From an uncultured Collinsella sp. (GTDB lineage Bacteria > Actinomycetota > Coriobacteriia > Coriobacteriales > Coriobacteriaceae): a stretch of 5,955 nucleotides of DNA. The DNA is taken from positions 1-5,955 of the forward strand of contig CABVAS010000105.1 in NCBI GenBank assembly GCA_902496375.1. The letters are read 5' to 3'. The translations under genes and the position numbers were made by a program. Within the stretch, counting starts at the first letter, position 1; each line of letters begins with the position of its first letter. Of the stretch, positions 1 through 5,638 are shown one piece after another. Below the pieces are notes generated by a model. That model saw only the letters and a list, made by a program, of their open reading frames with translations, was not told the DNA's origin and did not search any database.

Positions 1-436
1 CGCCGGCCATAAAGGCGATAAGGATGGGGCCGAGCGGCGAGCGGCGTCCTGCATCTTCCTCGCGAGACAGATTGGGGCGACGTGTGGGTGCGGGCGCCTG
101 AGCGCCCTGCGAGGGCACGTCAAGAATGCTGAAGGATGCCGTGCTGTCGGGATCGATAGTGTGGCGCGGCTGCGGGGTCTTTGCCGGCGAGATCGACATG
201 TCGGCTGGCTCGCCGAGCGTGGCCGTAGCGTCGGCCTTGGCCTCGTCTGCCTCGGCCTGGGCCCAAGCTTGTTCGAAGGTCAGGGACTCGACGGGGTCGA
301 GGGCGGCGTCCGAGTCGGCGGCGGCGTTGCCGGTCTCGTCCTCGTCGCTCGACACGTCACGCGGCGTGGGCTCGTCCCACCCCTCGTCCGGAGCCTCGCC
401 CTCGCTATACCACCATTCAAAGTTATCGATATCCAT
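1..436 (-). CDS. Hypothetical protein with acidic N-terminus, partial at window edge
   Basis: An open minus-strand frame begins with ATG at 434-436 and stays open to position 1, giving at least 145 residues; its C-terminus is outside the window. The start (MDIDNFEWWYSEGE) follows an AAGGGG-like ribosome site about 8 nt upstream. Residues 1-75 are very rich in Asp, Glu and Ala with three early Trp. About 60 Pro/Ser/Thr-rich, probably disordered residues follow. A run of basic residues (RRPNLSREEDAGRR) then leads into the hydrophobic stretch SPLGPILIAFMAG, which looks like the start of a membrane segment. This suggests a membrane protein with a long acidic cytoplasmic tail. Codons end strongly in G/C, supporting real coding. 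I do not recognise the family. It is divergent from the transporter at 697. Confidence 0.75.
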   Translation of the reverse strand, partial: MDIDNFEWWYSEGEAPDEGWDEPTPRDVSSDEDETGNAAADSDAALDPVESLTFEQAWAQAEADEAKADATATLGEPADMSISPAKTPQPRHTIDPDSTASFSILDVPSQGAQAPAPTRRPNLSREEDAGRRSPLGPILIAFMAG

Positions 437-521
437 ACGGGGCGCCCCTTAGGCCTCGCAAATAAACACTTGCTAGCCTTATACCCCCAGATAGCGCCGG
501 AGCTCGCCGGCACAGACAGGA

Positions 522-586
522 AAACCGTCACAACATTCGGCGCTTTTCCTCGTTTTCGAGATTTTCGCCGAATGTTGTGACGATTT
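522..586. repeat. Long inverted repeat (hairpin B) in the divergent intergenic region
   Basis: Perfect 17-nt arms lie at 526-542 and 566-582 (CGTCACAACATTCGGCG and its complement). One C.A mismatch (525/583) separates them from three more A-T pairs (522-524/584-586). An inner hairpin, CTCG-TTTT-CGAG (549-560), sits at the tip, so the whole 65 nt can fold as one cruciform or RNA stem. It lies between two divergent genes and has no T-run on either side, so an intrinsic terminator is unlikely. It is probably a dispersed intergenic repeat, but copy number cannot be judged here. Confidence 0.8.
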
Positions 587-606
587 GAGCGACTGGCTGG
601 CAGCGC

Positions 607-639
607 AATGCGACAAAGGGACTGCCCCTTCGTCACATT
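607..639. repeat. Hairpin repeat family A, copy 1
   Basis: Arms 607-620 and 626-639 pair around the loop ACTGC (621-625), with two C.A-type mismatches (611/635 and 615/631). The same element recurs at 2535-2567 and 4082-4114 in the same orientation, so this is a repeat family within the window. This copy sits about 60 nt before the transporter start. No T-tract follows, so it is not a canonical terminator. Confidence 0.85.
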
Positions 640-653
640 CTGTTAGAGTTGCA

Positions 654-666
654 GGGATTGAATCCC
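654..666. promoter_or_regulatory. Short dyad upstream of the transporter start
   Basis: GGGATT-G-AATCCC is a perfect 6-bp inverted repeat with a single central base, about 30 nt before the chosen TTG start at 697. It could be an operator for a dimeric regulator. The assignment rests only on symmetry and position; I found no convincing -35/-10 pair next to it. Confidence 0.25.
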
Positions 667-696
667 GCTTATTCACGCGACATTGGAGTGACAACC

Positions 697-1938
697 TTGA
701 CCGCCGCAACCACGCCAAAAAGTAAGTCAACCGCCGCCGCGCTCTCCCCCGCGCGCACCAAGCTCTGCCTGGCGCTGCTCGTGCTGTTGGGATTCTCGCT
801 CGGCTGCTCCGAGTTCGTGGTCATCGGCATCGAAAGTGACTTGGCGACGGAACTCGGCGTATCGCTTGCCACCGCAGGCCAACTTATTAGCGTGTTCGCA
901 CTGATCTACGCTATCGCGACGCCTGTGCTCGCGCTCAGCACGGGGCGATTCCGCCGCTACCAGCTGCTCGTGTGCTACAGCATCGTCTTTGTGCTCGGCA
1001 ACCTGGTCATGGCGTTGGCGCCCAACTTCCAGGCGCTGTTTATCTCGCGCATCATCTTGGGCTCTGTCTCGGGCGCACTGCTCGCCGTGGGCGTGACGTA
1101 CATCCCAGAGCTGCTGTCCCCACAGCAAACTTCGCTTGCCATCTCGGTGGTATACGGTGCATTTTCCGTGGCAATGGTCTTTGTGACCTCGATCGGCAAA
1201 TTTGTGGCCGACACGCTCGACTGGCACGTGGCCATGTACGGCACGCTGACCTTTGCCGTTCTGATCTGCGGAGCGCTCGTGGCGTTTATGCCGCGCGCTG
1301 GGCAAACCGACGAGCCTGCCACCTTTCGCGAGCAGGCGGGGCTTCTGCGCGAACCGAGCATCATCACCGGCATGCTCATCTTCTTGTTTGGCGTGGGGTC
1401 GGTCTACGTTTTCTACGGCTACGTGACGCCTTATCTTGAGCAGGTGTTGGGCATGGGCACGGTCGAAGCCAGCACCGCGCTCATGGCCTACGGCGTGTTC
1501 TGCCTGATCTCGAACATCTTGGGCGGATGGATCGACGCGCGCTTTGGCATGAAGGCACTGCTGGTGACGTTTGTGCTGCAGGCTGCGGCGTTACTCGGGC
1601 TGTTTGCTGTGGGCGGCACCATGCCGCTCGCGCTGGTCTTTGTCTTTAGCTTGGCGCTGCTCATGTACCTGTTCTCGGTGTCGTGCATCACACACTTTAT
1701 GGACGTGGCACGCAGCCGCCACCCCAAGTCGATGGTACTCGCAAGTTCGGTTGAGCCCATGGCGTTTAACGTCGGCATCTCGTTTGGCACCGCAGTGGGC
1801 GGCGCCGTGGTAAGCAGCGTTGGCATTGCATATGTAGGCGCAGTGGGTGCCGCGTTCTCGCTTGTGGCCTGGGTGCTTACGCTGGTGACGATTAAGTTAG
1901 CTCGCTGGGAACGCAAGAGGGCGATGGCGCAGGCGTAG
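697..1938 (+). CDS. MFS transporter, DHA1 (AraJ/SotB/multidrug-efflux-like) family
   Basis: This is an inner-membrane secondary transporter, predicted to be a proton-coupled exporter; the substrate cannot be told from sequence. With a TTG start at 697 the protein is 413 residues, normal for a 12-helix MFS permease. GGAG at 685-688 with an 8-nt spacer supports this start. GTG at 688 overlaps that site, and TTG at 649 has no ribosome site. Helix 1 (about residues 23-43) carries the DHA1-type stretch GFSLGCSEFVVIGIESDLA. It continues with SLATAGQLISVFALIYAIATP and a motif-A-like loop TGRFRRYQLL (82-91). RIILGSVSGALLAVG fits the helix-4 region. A cytoplasmic loop with charged residues (about 200-220) separates the two halves. 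The phosphatase gene follows after 45 nt and probably shares the transcript. Families of this type export drugs, sugars or arabinose-like compounds, so 'multidrug' would be over-precise. Confidence 0.93.
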   Translation: MTAATTPKSKSTAAALSPARTKLCLALLVLLGFSLGCSEFVVIGIESDLATELGVSLATAGQLISVFALIYAIATPVLALSTGRFRRYQLLVCYSIVFVLGNLVMALAPNFQALFISRIILGSVSGALLAVGVTYIPELLSPQQTSLAISVVYGAFSVAMVFVTSIGKFVADTLDWHVAMYGTLTFAVLICGALVAFMPRAGQTDEPATFREQAGLLREPSIITGMLIFLFGVGSVYVFYGYVTPYLEQVLGMGTVEASTALMAYGVFCLISNILGGWIDARFGMKALLVTFVLQAAALLGLFAVGGTMPLALVFVFSLALLMYLFSVSCITHFMDVARSRHPKSMVLASSVEPMAFNVGISFGTAVGGAVVSSVGIAYVGAVGAAFSLVAWVLTLVTIKLARWERKRAMAQA

Positions 1939-1983
1939 ATGCGATACTCGAGCTCGATGATGGCGATCGAAAGGAAACCGCAT

Positions 1984-2430
1984 ATGCAACGTGTACTGTT
2001 CATCTGCTATGGAAACATCTGCCGCTCGACGATGGCTGAGTCGGTGTTTACCGAGCTGGTGCGCCGCGCTGGGCGCGCGGGCGAGTTTGTCATTGACTCC
2101 GCTGCGACCTCAACTGAGGAGATCGGCAACCCACCGCATCATGGCACGGTCGCCAAGCTGCGTGAAGTCGGGATTCCCGTCGTTGCGCACCGTGCCCGCC
2201 AGGTGCGTCGCGCGGAGTATGGCGACTGGGATCACATTGTCTATATGGATGCCGAGAACGCGCGTGGCCTGCGTCGCATCTTTGGCGACGACCCCGACAG
2301 CAAGATTACGCGCTTGCTCGATTGGACCGAGCGCCCCGGCGACGTGGCCGATCCTTGGTACACCGGCAACTTCGATGCCACCTACCGCGACGTGCTCGCC
2401 GGTTGCACCGCCATGCTCGAGCAGCTGTAG
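1984..2430 (+). CDS. Low-molecular-weight protein tyrosine phosphatase
   Basis: A cytoplasmic phosphatase of the LMW-PTP fold that hydrolyses phosphotyrosine or similar phosphoesters through a phosphocysteine intermediate. The 148-residue length is typical. The P-loop C8-Y-G-N-I-C-R14-S15 lies right at the N-terminus, with Cys8 the expected nucleophile and Arg14 the phosphate binder. The C-terminal DPWYTGNF (D123-F130) supplies the expected general acid Asp123. That motif argues for a phosphatase over a thioredoxin-linked arsenate reductase, which shares the fold. ATG at 1984 is chosen because AAAGGA (1970-1975) lies 8 nt upstream and the P-loop then falls at its usual place; in-frame codons reach back to 1939 without a ribosome site. 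T16 replaces the Pro common after CRS. It is probably cotranscribed with the transporter. No tyrosine kinase or capsule gene is in view, so its target is unknown. Confidence 0.95.
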   Translation: MQRVLFICYGNICRSTMAESVFTELVRRAGRAGEFVIDSAATSTEEIGNPPHHGTVAKLREVGIPVVAHRARQVRRAEYGDWDHIVYMDAENARGLRRIFGDDPDSKITRLLDWTERPGDVADPWYTGNFDATYRDVLAGCTAMLEQL

Positions 2431-2467
2431 GCAAGCGAGGTCGCGGGCCACGCCATCGGCATAAAAC

Positions 2468-2531
2468 GAGCGTGGATAATCTCCCACTTTGAGCGTTCAA
2501 ATGCGCTCTAAACGGGAGAAAATCCACGCTC
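2468..2531 (-). terminator. Imperfect long hairpin (C), terminator-like on the minus strand
   Basis: Arms GAGCGTGGAT..TCTCCC (2468-2485) and GGGAGA..ATCCACGCTC (2514-2531) pair with a 2-nt A.A internal mismatch. The stem continues inward to GAGCG/CGCTC (2491-2495/2504-2508). Read on the minus strand, the hairpin is followed by GTTTTAT (2467-2461), a short T-tract; on the plus strand no T-run follows. The mismatches at 2486/2513 and 2487/2512 are A.C on the plus strand, hence G.U wobbles in a minus transcript. It lies between converging genes, about 50 nt past the ATPase stop, so it probably ends minus-strand transcription. It may also be a dispersed repeat. Confidence 0.6.
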
Positions 2532-2534
2532 ATG

Positions 2535-2567
2535 AATGTGACAAAGGGACTGCCCCTTTGCCACATC
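2535..2567. repeat. Hairpin repeat family A, copy 2
   Basis: Arms 2535-2548 and 2554-2567 pair around the loop ACTGC, with A.C mismatches at 2541/2561 and 2535/2567. It is the same element and orientation as 607-639 and 4082-4114. It starts 12 nt beyond the ATPase stop codon, as a 3'-end hairpin would, but lacks a T-tract. Confidence 0.85.
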
Positions 2568-2578
2568 CGGGACTGGCC

Positions 2579-3940
2579 CTAGACCGGCTTGACCTCCAGC
2601 TTTATCCCCTCGGCGCAGGAGTCGCCCAAAACATCCGAAAGGGCCCAGGTCGCATATAGCGGCAAATAGAGAACCGCTCCGTTGCGCTCAACGTTGCCTC
2701 TCGAGAAAACAATCCCGAGCCTTACGCCATATTCAGCCGTATCAAGCACATGACCGAGCGCAGCGTGCGCGTGGTAATAGGAGCCCGATTTAACCTCGAT
2801 CGGAACAGCCGTCCCATCCGGCCCATCGACCACAAAGTCCACTTCACCGCGCTTTTTTGTCTGATAGTAGTAAAGCTGGCGATTTTGGGCAGCCAGCTGC
2901 TGGGCCACCACGTTTTCGTAAATGCCGCCCAGATTGGGCTCCTTGCTATCAAGATACGCCGCTTGGGCGACTCCAACGGGGTAGCGCGCCATCAACATGC
3001 CCGTATCCGATTGGTATAGCTTGAACTGCGATGGCCGTGCCGTCTTGAGCAGGGGCGACTTTGGCTCGGTTACGATATCGGCTTTGAGAGCAACGCCGGC
3101 ATCGACAAGCCAGACAAAATCTCGCTGGTACTTCTCATAATGCGCCTTGGGGTCAATGGAATTGAGCACGAAACGCTTGTGTTCGCCCTCAAGCATAATG
3201 GGGAGCTGATCGTAGATGCTCTGCACCTGAAGGGCACGCCCGCTTGCATACTTGGAAATATCCCGTCGGTACTGTTCGTTGAGCTCTGACTGTAGCTGAC
3301 GAACAGAGGCAAGGTCTCCCTGCGTGTCAAGGAAACGCTGCACGACCTCCGGCATTCCGCCGACAACGGTATAGGTCCTGAAGTTTGCCATCATCGCGTC
3401 ATGAATGTAATCAGGAATGGGCCTCTCGCTGATACACGCGTTACGTATCGTTTGGCGAGCCCCCTCGCTCACCCCGGTTGCCCAGCAAAACTCCTCAAAA
3501 TCGAGCGGGAACATCCTAAGCTCGTGGACATACCCCACGGGATAGGACCTGACGCCCTTGAACTGAGTCCCGAGCATTGACCCCGAAAACGCCCAGCGGC
3601 ACCTCCCGTCCTCAACAAGGAACTTTGCCATCGTCATGATGTCGGGGGCCTCTTGGACCTCATCGATAAACACGAGCGTTTTGCCTGGTGCAATCGACTT
3701 TCCCGAAAGAAGCGTCACCCTGCTGATGAAATCATCGGCATCCCGCGCCTCGAGAAGAGCATCTTTTGCCTGGCCGTTTTCCATGAGGTTAAGCTCGATG
3801 TAGGTTGCATGGTTGGCTTTGCCAAATGCGCGAATCGAATAGCTTTTGCCAATCTGGCGAGAACCCGTAATGAACAAGGCCTTTTGCTCGGAAGACTTCA
3901 GCCAACGCTCCAGCTCTGCCGCTATTTTCCTGCGTAGCAT
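2579..3940 (-). CDS. AAA_14/DUF4143-family ATPase
   Basis: A predicted cytoplasmic P-loop ATPase with a C-terminal PD-(D/E)XK-like domain. The family is widespread in bacteria and archaea and its biological role is unsettled. The start is set at ATG 3938-3940 (453 residues), 5-7 nt after AGGGGAG; the in-frame ATG at 3959-3961 has no ribosome site. Walker A is GSRQIGKS (26-33) and Walker B LVFIDEVQEAP (89-99, D93/E94). WAFSGSMLG is a sensor-1-like strand. MFPLDFEEF and VVGGMPEVVQRF are familiar family signatures. The C-terminal part has GEVDFV (E366, D368) and PIEVKSG (E382, K384), the arrangement of a nuclease-like core, so catalytic residues appear intact. No partner gene is adjacent. Base composition looks somewhat less G/C-rich than the neighbours by eye. 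Copies of hairpin family A lie on both sides, and direct repeats lie upstream. Confidence 0.93.
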   Translation of the reverse strand: MLRRKIAAELERWLKSSEQKALFITGSRQIGKSYSIRAFGKANHATYIELNLMENGQAKDALLEARDADDFISRVTLLSGKSIAPGKTLVFIDEVQEAPDIMTMAKFLVEDGRCRWAFSGSMLGTQFKGVRSYPVGYVHELRMFPLDFEEFCWATGVSEGARQTIRNACISERPIPDYIHDAMMANFRTYTVVGGMPEVVQRFLDTQGDLASVRQLQSELNEQYRRDISKYASGRALQVQSIYDQLPIMLEGEHKRFVLNSIDPKAHYEKYQRDFVWLVDAGVALKADIVTEPKSPLLKTARPSQFKLYQSDTGMLMARYPVGVAQAAYLDSKEPNLGGIYENVVAQQLAAQNRQLYYYQTKKRGEVDFVVDGPDGTAVPIEVKSGSYYHAHAALGHVLDTAEYGVRLGIVFSRGNVERNGAVLYLPLYATWALSDVLGDSCAEGIKLEVKPV

Positions 3941-3964
3941 AGGCTCTCCCCTCGGTGTCATCGA

Positions 3965-4047
3965 ATGAAATGCAAAGTTTTATACGCTTGATTATCGATG
4001 AAACGCAGAATTTTTAGAACCTAAAATCAAATGAAGTGCAGAGATTT
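3965..4047. repeat. Three 17-nt direct repeats at an exact 33-bp period
   Basis: Copies begin at 3965, 3998 and 4031 and fit ATGAANYGCARARWTTT; any two match at 13-14 of 17 positions. The intervening 16 nt are not conserved. The spacing is exactly 33 bp twice, close to three helical turns, so the copies would lie roughly on one DNA face. They sit 25-107 nt upstream of the ATPase start, overlapping where its promoter should be; TATAAA on the minus strand (3984-3979) is a possible -10 without a good -35. Iteron-like binding sites for a regulator are the simplest reading. Confidence 0.55.
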
Positions 4048-4081
4048 GAGATTGTAAGCAAAAGAAGGGGCACCACCGGCG

Positions 4082-4114
4082 AATGTGGCAAAGGGGCTGT
4101 CCCTTTGCCACATT
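4082..4114. repeat. Hairpin repeat family A, copy 3
   Basis: A perfect 14-bp stem (4082-4095/4101-4114) with loop GCTGT. It is the only fully paired copy in this window and has the same orientation as those at 607 and 2535. It starts 8 nt after the stop of the TIGR04076-like gene, so it may protect or end that transcript, although no T-run follows on the minus strand. Confidence 0.88.
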
Positions 4115-4122
4115 GCGCTCGA

Positions 4123-4452
4123 CTACTCGTCAACGATCTCGGCAAGCCAGACGTTCAGCGTATCGACCTCGGGGCAGCAGAACTTTGCCGTACCAGGCTC
4201 GTTGCCAGGCACGGTTCCGCCATAGCGCAGGATATCGATATAGGGAAAGCCCACATGGCAGGCCATGGCACACATCTTGCCGCGGTCGCGGTCAAAGTCG
4301 AAGACGTCGCCCGGCTTGTGACCATGGTGGCAGCGGCACGCACCCAGCTGGTCCACGCAGCTCACGCGGATACGCGGACGCTTGCCACGCGGCGCGCCGA
4401 GCGGCTTGCCCCCGCCCGCAGGCTTGGCGCCGCCCTCGCCAGCATTACTCAT
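4123..4452 (-). CDS. Small Cys-rich TIGR04076-like protein
   Basis: A 109-residue protein of unknown function. After a Gly/Pro/Lys-rich tail (1-26), the core begins RIRVSCVDQLGAC. It has seven cysteines (C32, C39, C41, C61, C65, C92, C93) and a CRCHHGH cluster (39-45), followed by KPGDVFDFD, MCAMACHVGFPYIDILRYGG and FCCPEVD. This order (Cys, GDxF, Cys-x-x-x-C/H near PYI-x-x-LRYGG, CCP) resembles what I remember of TIGR04076 small proteins. Metal or Fe-S binding is plausible but unproven. ATG 4450-4452 overlaps the kinase stop by 8 nt (ATGAGTAA), implying translational coupling; a TTG two codons earlier is an alternative. The sequence ahead of the ATG has only a weak ribosome site, which fits coupling. 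Hairpin A copy 3 follows the stop. Confidence 0.8.
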   Translation of the reverse strand: MSNAGEGGAKPAGGGKPLGAPRGKRPRIRVSCVDQLGACRCHHGHKPGDVFDFDRDRGKMCAMACHVGFPYIDILRYGGTVPGNEPGTAKFCCPEVDTLNVWLAEIVDE

Positions 4453-5269
4453 GGTCAATCACGTCCAGGCAGGCCTCGATGGGAAGGCCAGCCGACTTAT
4501 CCTCTTGGTCGGCATTGCGTTCGATAAGCTCAGCCACCACGCGCATGGCATCGGACGTCGCGCGCTGCAGACTCCAACCTGCCATAACGCGGCCGACGAG
4601 CACCGCCGAGAACGTGTCGCCCGTGCCCGGGAAATAGACCGGGATCAGGTCGAAGGGAATCGTGAAGTACTCCCCCGCCACATGGTCGTAACCGATGACG
4701 ACATTCGCACCGTCGACCACAGCGCTCGTAATGACCACCGACTTGGCGCCCAGGGCACGCACGGCATCCACGAGAGCGCGGCCCTCATCGGGCGTGATTT
4801 TCTCGGCAATGGGCGCATCGGTAAGCAGGCACGCCTCGGTGTAGTTTGGCACCGCATAGTCGGCGCACTCGAGCAGGCTGCGCATGAGACCGATCGTGGA
4901 CTCGGGCACGCCGGCGTAGAGCTTGCCGTTGTCGCCCATGATGGGGTCGACGAACACCTTGGTACCCTTTTGCGCGCGACGGTGGCAGAAGTCCGAAATG
5001 ATGCGCGTCTCTTCCTCGGTCACGATAAAGCCGGTAGAGATGGCGTCGAACTCAAAGCCGAGCTCCTCCCAGATGGCGAGGCTCTGGCGCACGTACTCGG
5101 TGGTGTCGTGGATGTAGAACTTGGGATAGTTGAGCGTATCGGACACAAGTGCCGTCGGCAGGTTGTGGATGCGGTAGCCCATGTGCGACAGCACCGGCAG
5201 CATGGCGGAAAGCGCGACCTTGCCGTAGCCGCACATATCGTTGATCAGCAGCAGCTGAGTGTTCTTCAT
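4445..5269 (-). CDS. pdxY: Pyridoxal/pyridoxamine kinase (ribokinase superfamily)
   Basis: A cytoplasmic kinase that phosphorylates pyridoxal, pyridoxamine or pyridoxine with ATP in vitamin B6 salvage, feeding PLP formation. The 274 residues match the family. The N-terminal substrate loop is INDMCGYGKVAL (9-20), and PTALVSDTLNYPKFYIHD (38-55) follows the usual layout. DPIMGDNGKLY (108-118) and PNYTEACLL (141-149) are PdxY-type signatures. The C-terminal PGTGDTFSAVLVG (214-226) contains the anion hole and the catalytic base Asp218. The start at ATG 5267-5269 follows GGGAG with a 6-nt spacer; the longer in-frame GTG/ATG option to 5293 adds a weak tail. A possible -10 (TACACT, complement of 5320-5325) lies upstream with no clear -35. 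The Cys-rich gene overlaps its 3' end. The family is secure, but B6 vitamer preference cannot be read from sequence. Confidence 0.92.
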   Translation of the reverse strand: MKNTQLLLINDMCGYGKVALSAMLPVLSHMGYRIHNLPTALVSDTLNYPKFYIHDTTEYVRQSLAIWEELGFEFDAISTGFIVTEEETRIISDFCHRRAQKGTKVFVDPIMGDNGKLYAGVPESTIGLMRSLLECADYAVPNYTEACLLTDAPIAEKITPDEGRALVDAVRALGAKSVVITSAVVDGANVVIGYDHVAGEYFTIPFDLIPVYFPGTGDTFSAVLVGRVMAGWSLQRATSDAMRVVAELIERNADQEDKSAGLPIEACLDVIDHE

Positions 5270-5396
5270 GAGGGTCTCCCTTGGTTCGGGCACGGCGCAG
5301 CAGCGCCACAGTGCGACTAAGTGTAGCGCAGGGGACGTTGTGAGCGGGCGCTACGGTCGCGAAGAGCGCATTGTTGCGAAAAGGTTACGAAAACGA

Positions 5397-5456
5397 GGTA
5401 GTCGTTGGGGACGTTCTTAAATGACTAGTCAAACAAGAACGTCCCCAACGACTACC
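5397..5456. repeat. Perfect 22-bp inverted repeat (hairpin D)
   Basis: Arms 5397-5418 and 5435-5456 are exact reverse complements (core TTGGGGACGTTCTT). The 16-nt spacer contains its own 10-nt palindrome TGACTAGTCA (5422-5431). No T-run flanks either side. Perfect conservation over 22 bp implies recent spread or strong selection. A dispersed, possibly MITE- or REP-like intergenic element is likely; I believe similar ones occur in Collinsella but cannot confirm this. Confidence 0.88.
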
Positions 5457-5499
5457 GAAGCGGACCGTGGCGGAATCACGGGTTGAGGACGGACAGCGA

Positions 5500-5638
5500 A
5501 AACGCTCCTAGGCGAGCAAGGTGGCGTGAAAGAGGAGGGCATAGACCTTGTGGCCATGCCCGACGATTGAACGCCAGATTGCCGCTTAGGAGCGTTTGCA
5601 GCGTCGGCCGGTTACGGCGTTTGGTAAAACGCCGTAAC
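5500..5638 (+). ncRNA. Candidate structured RNA, family not recognised
   Basis: P1 is 15 bp (5500-5514/5583-5597) with a single G.U (5511/5586), which would be a C.A mismatch on the other strand. Inside it, GGCGT/ACGCC (5523-5527/5571-5575) and GGGCAT/ATGCCC (5537-5542/5556-5561) are joined by 9-nt strands GAAAGAGGA and GACGATTGA. These align as G.A, A.G, A-U, A-U, G.A, A.G, G-C, G.A, A.G: three tandem sheared-type G.A motifs, meaningful only in a plus-strand RNA. A 13-nt loop (5543-5555) closes it; ACCTTG there is complementary to CAAGGT (5517-5522), perhaps an alternative fold. A 12-bp hairpin with loop GGTA (5611-5638) follows. No clear promoter is seen upstream and no T-tract downstream. 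It could be a standalone RNA or part of a long leader for the gene at 5833. It does not match the riboswitch consensus sequences I know. Confidence 0.6.

Noticed and set aside
161..636. Overlapping open frames in the left intergenic region on both strands
   Set aside because: They run through the hairpins and across the acidic partial gene, lack ribosome sites, and encode Arg/Gly-rich sequence typical of frame shadows.
649..696. Longer transporter N-terminus from TTG 649
   Set aside because: No ribosome site is present there and the added residues do not resemble the family; GGAG 685-688 points to 697.
727..1305. 192-codon minus-strand frame inside the transporter
   Set aside because: It is antisense to hydrophobic helices of the MFS gene and has the His/Arg/Asp-rich composition expected from that.
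3941..3961. Seven-residue longer ATPase N-terminus
   Set aside because: ATG 3959-3961 lacks a ribosome site, and this segment itself contains the AGGGGAG site serving ATG 3938-3940.
4382..5320. 312-codon plus-strand open frame antisense to the kinase
   Set aside because: It is a shadow of a high-GC gene with clear kinase motifs on the other strand; its product is His/Arg-rich with no recognisable domain.
5511..5540. T-box-like AAGGTGG string
   Set aside because: The rest of the T-box consensus is missing, and these bases fit better in the proposed helices.
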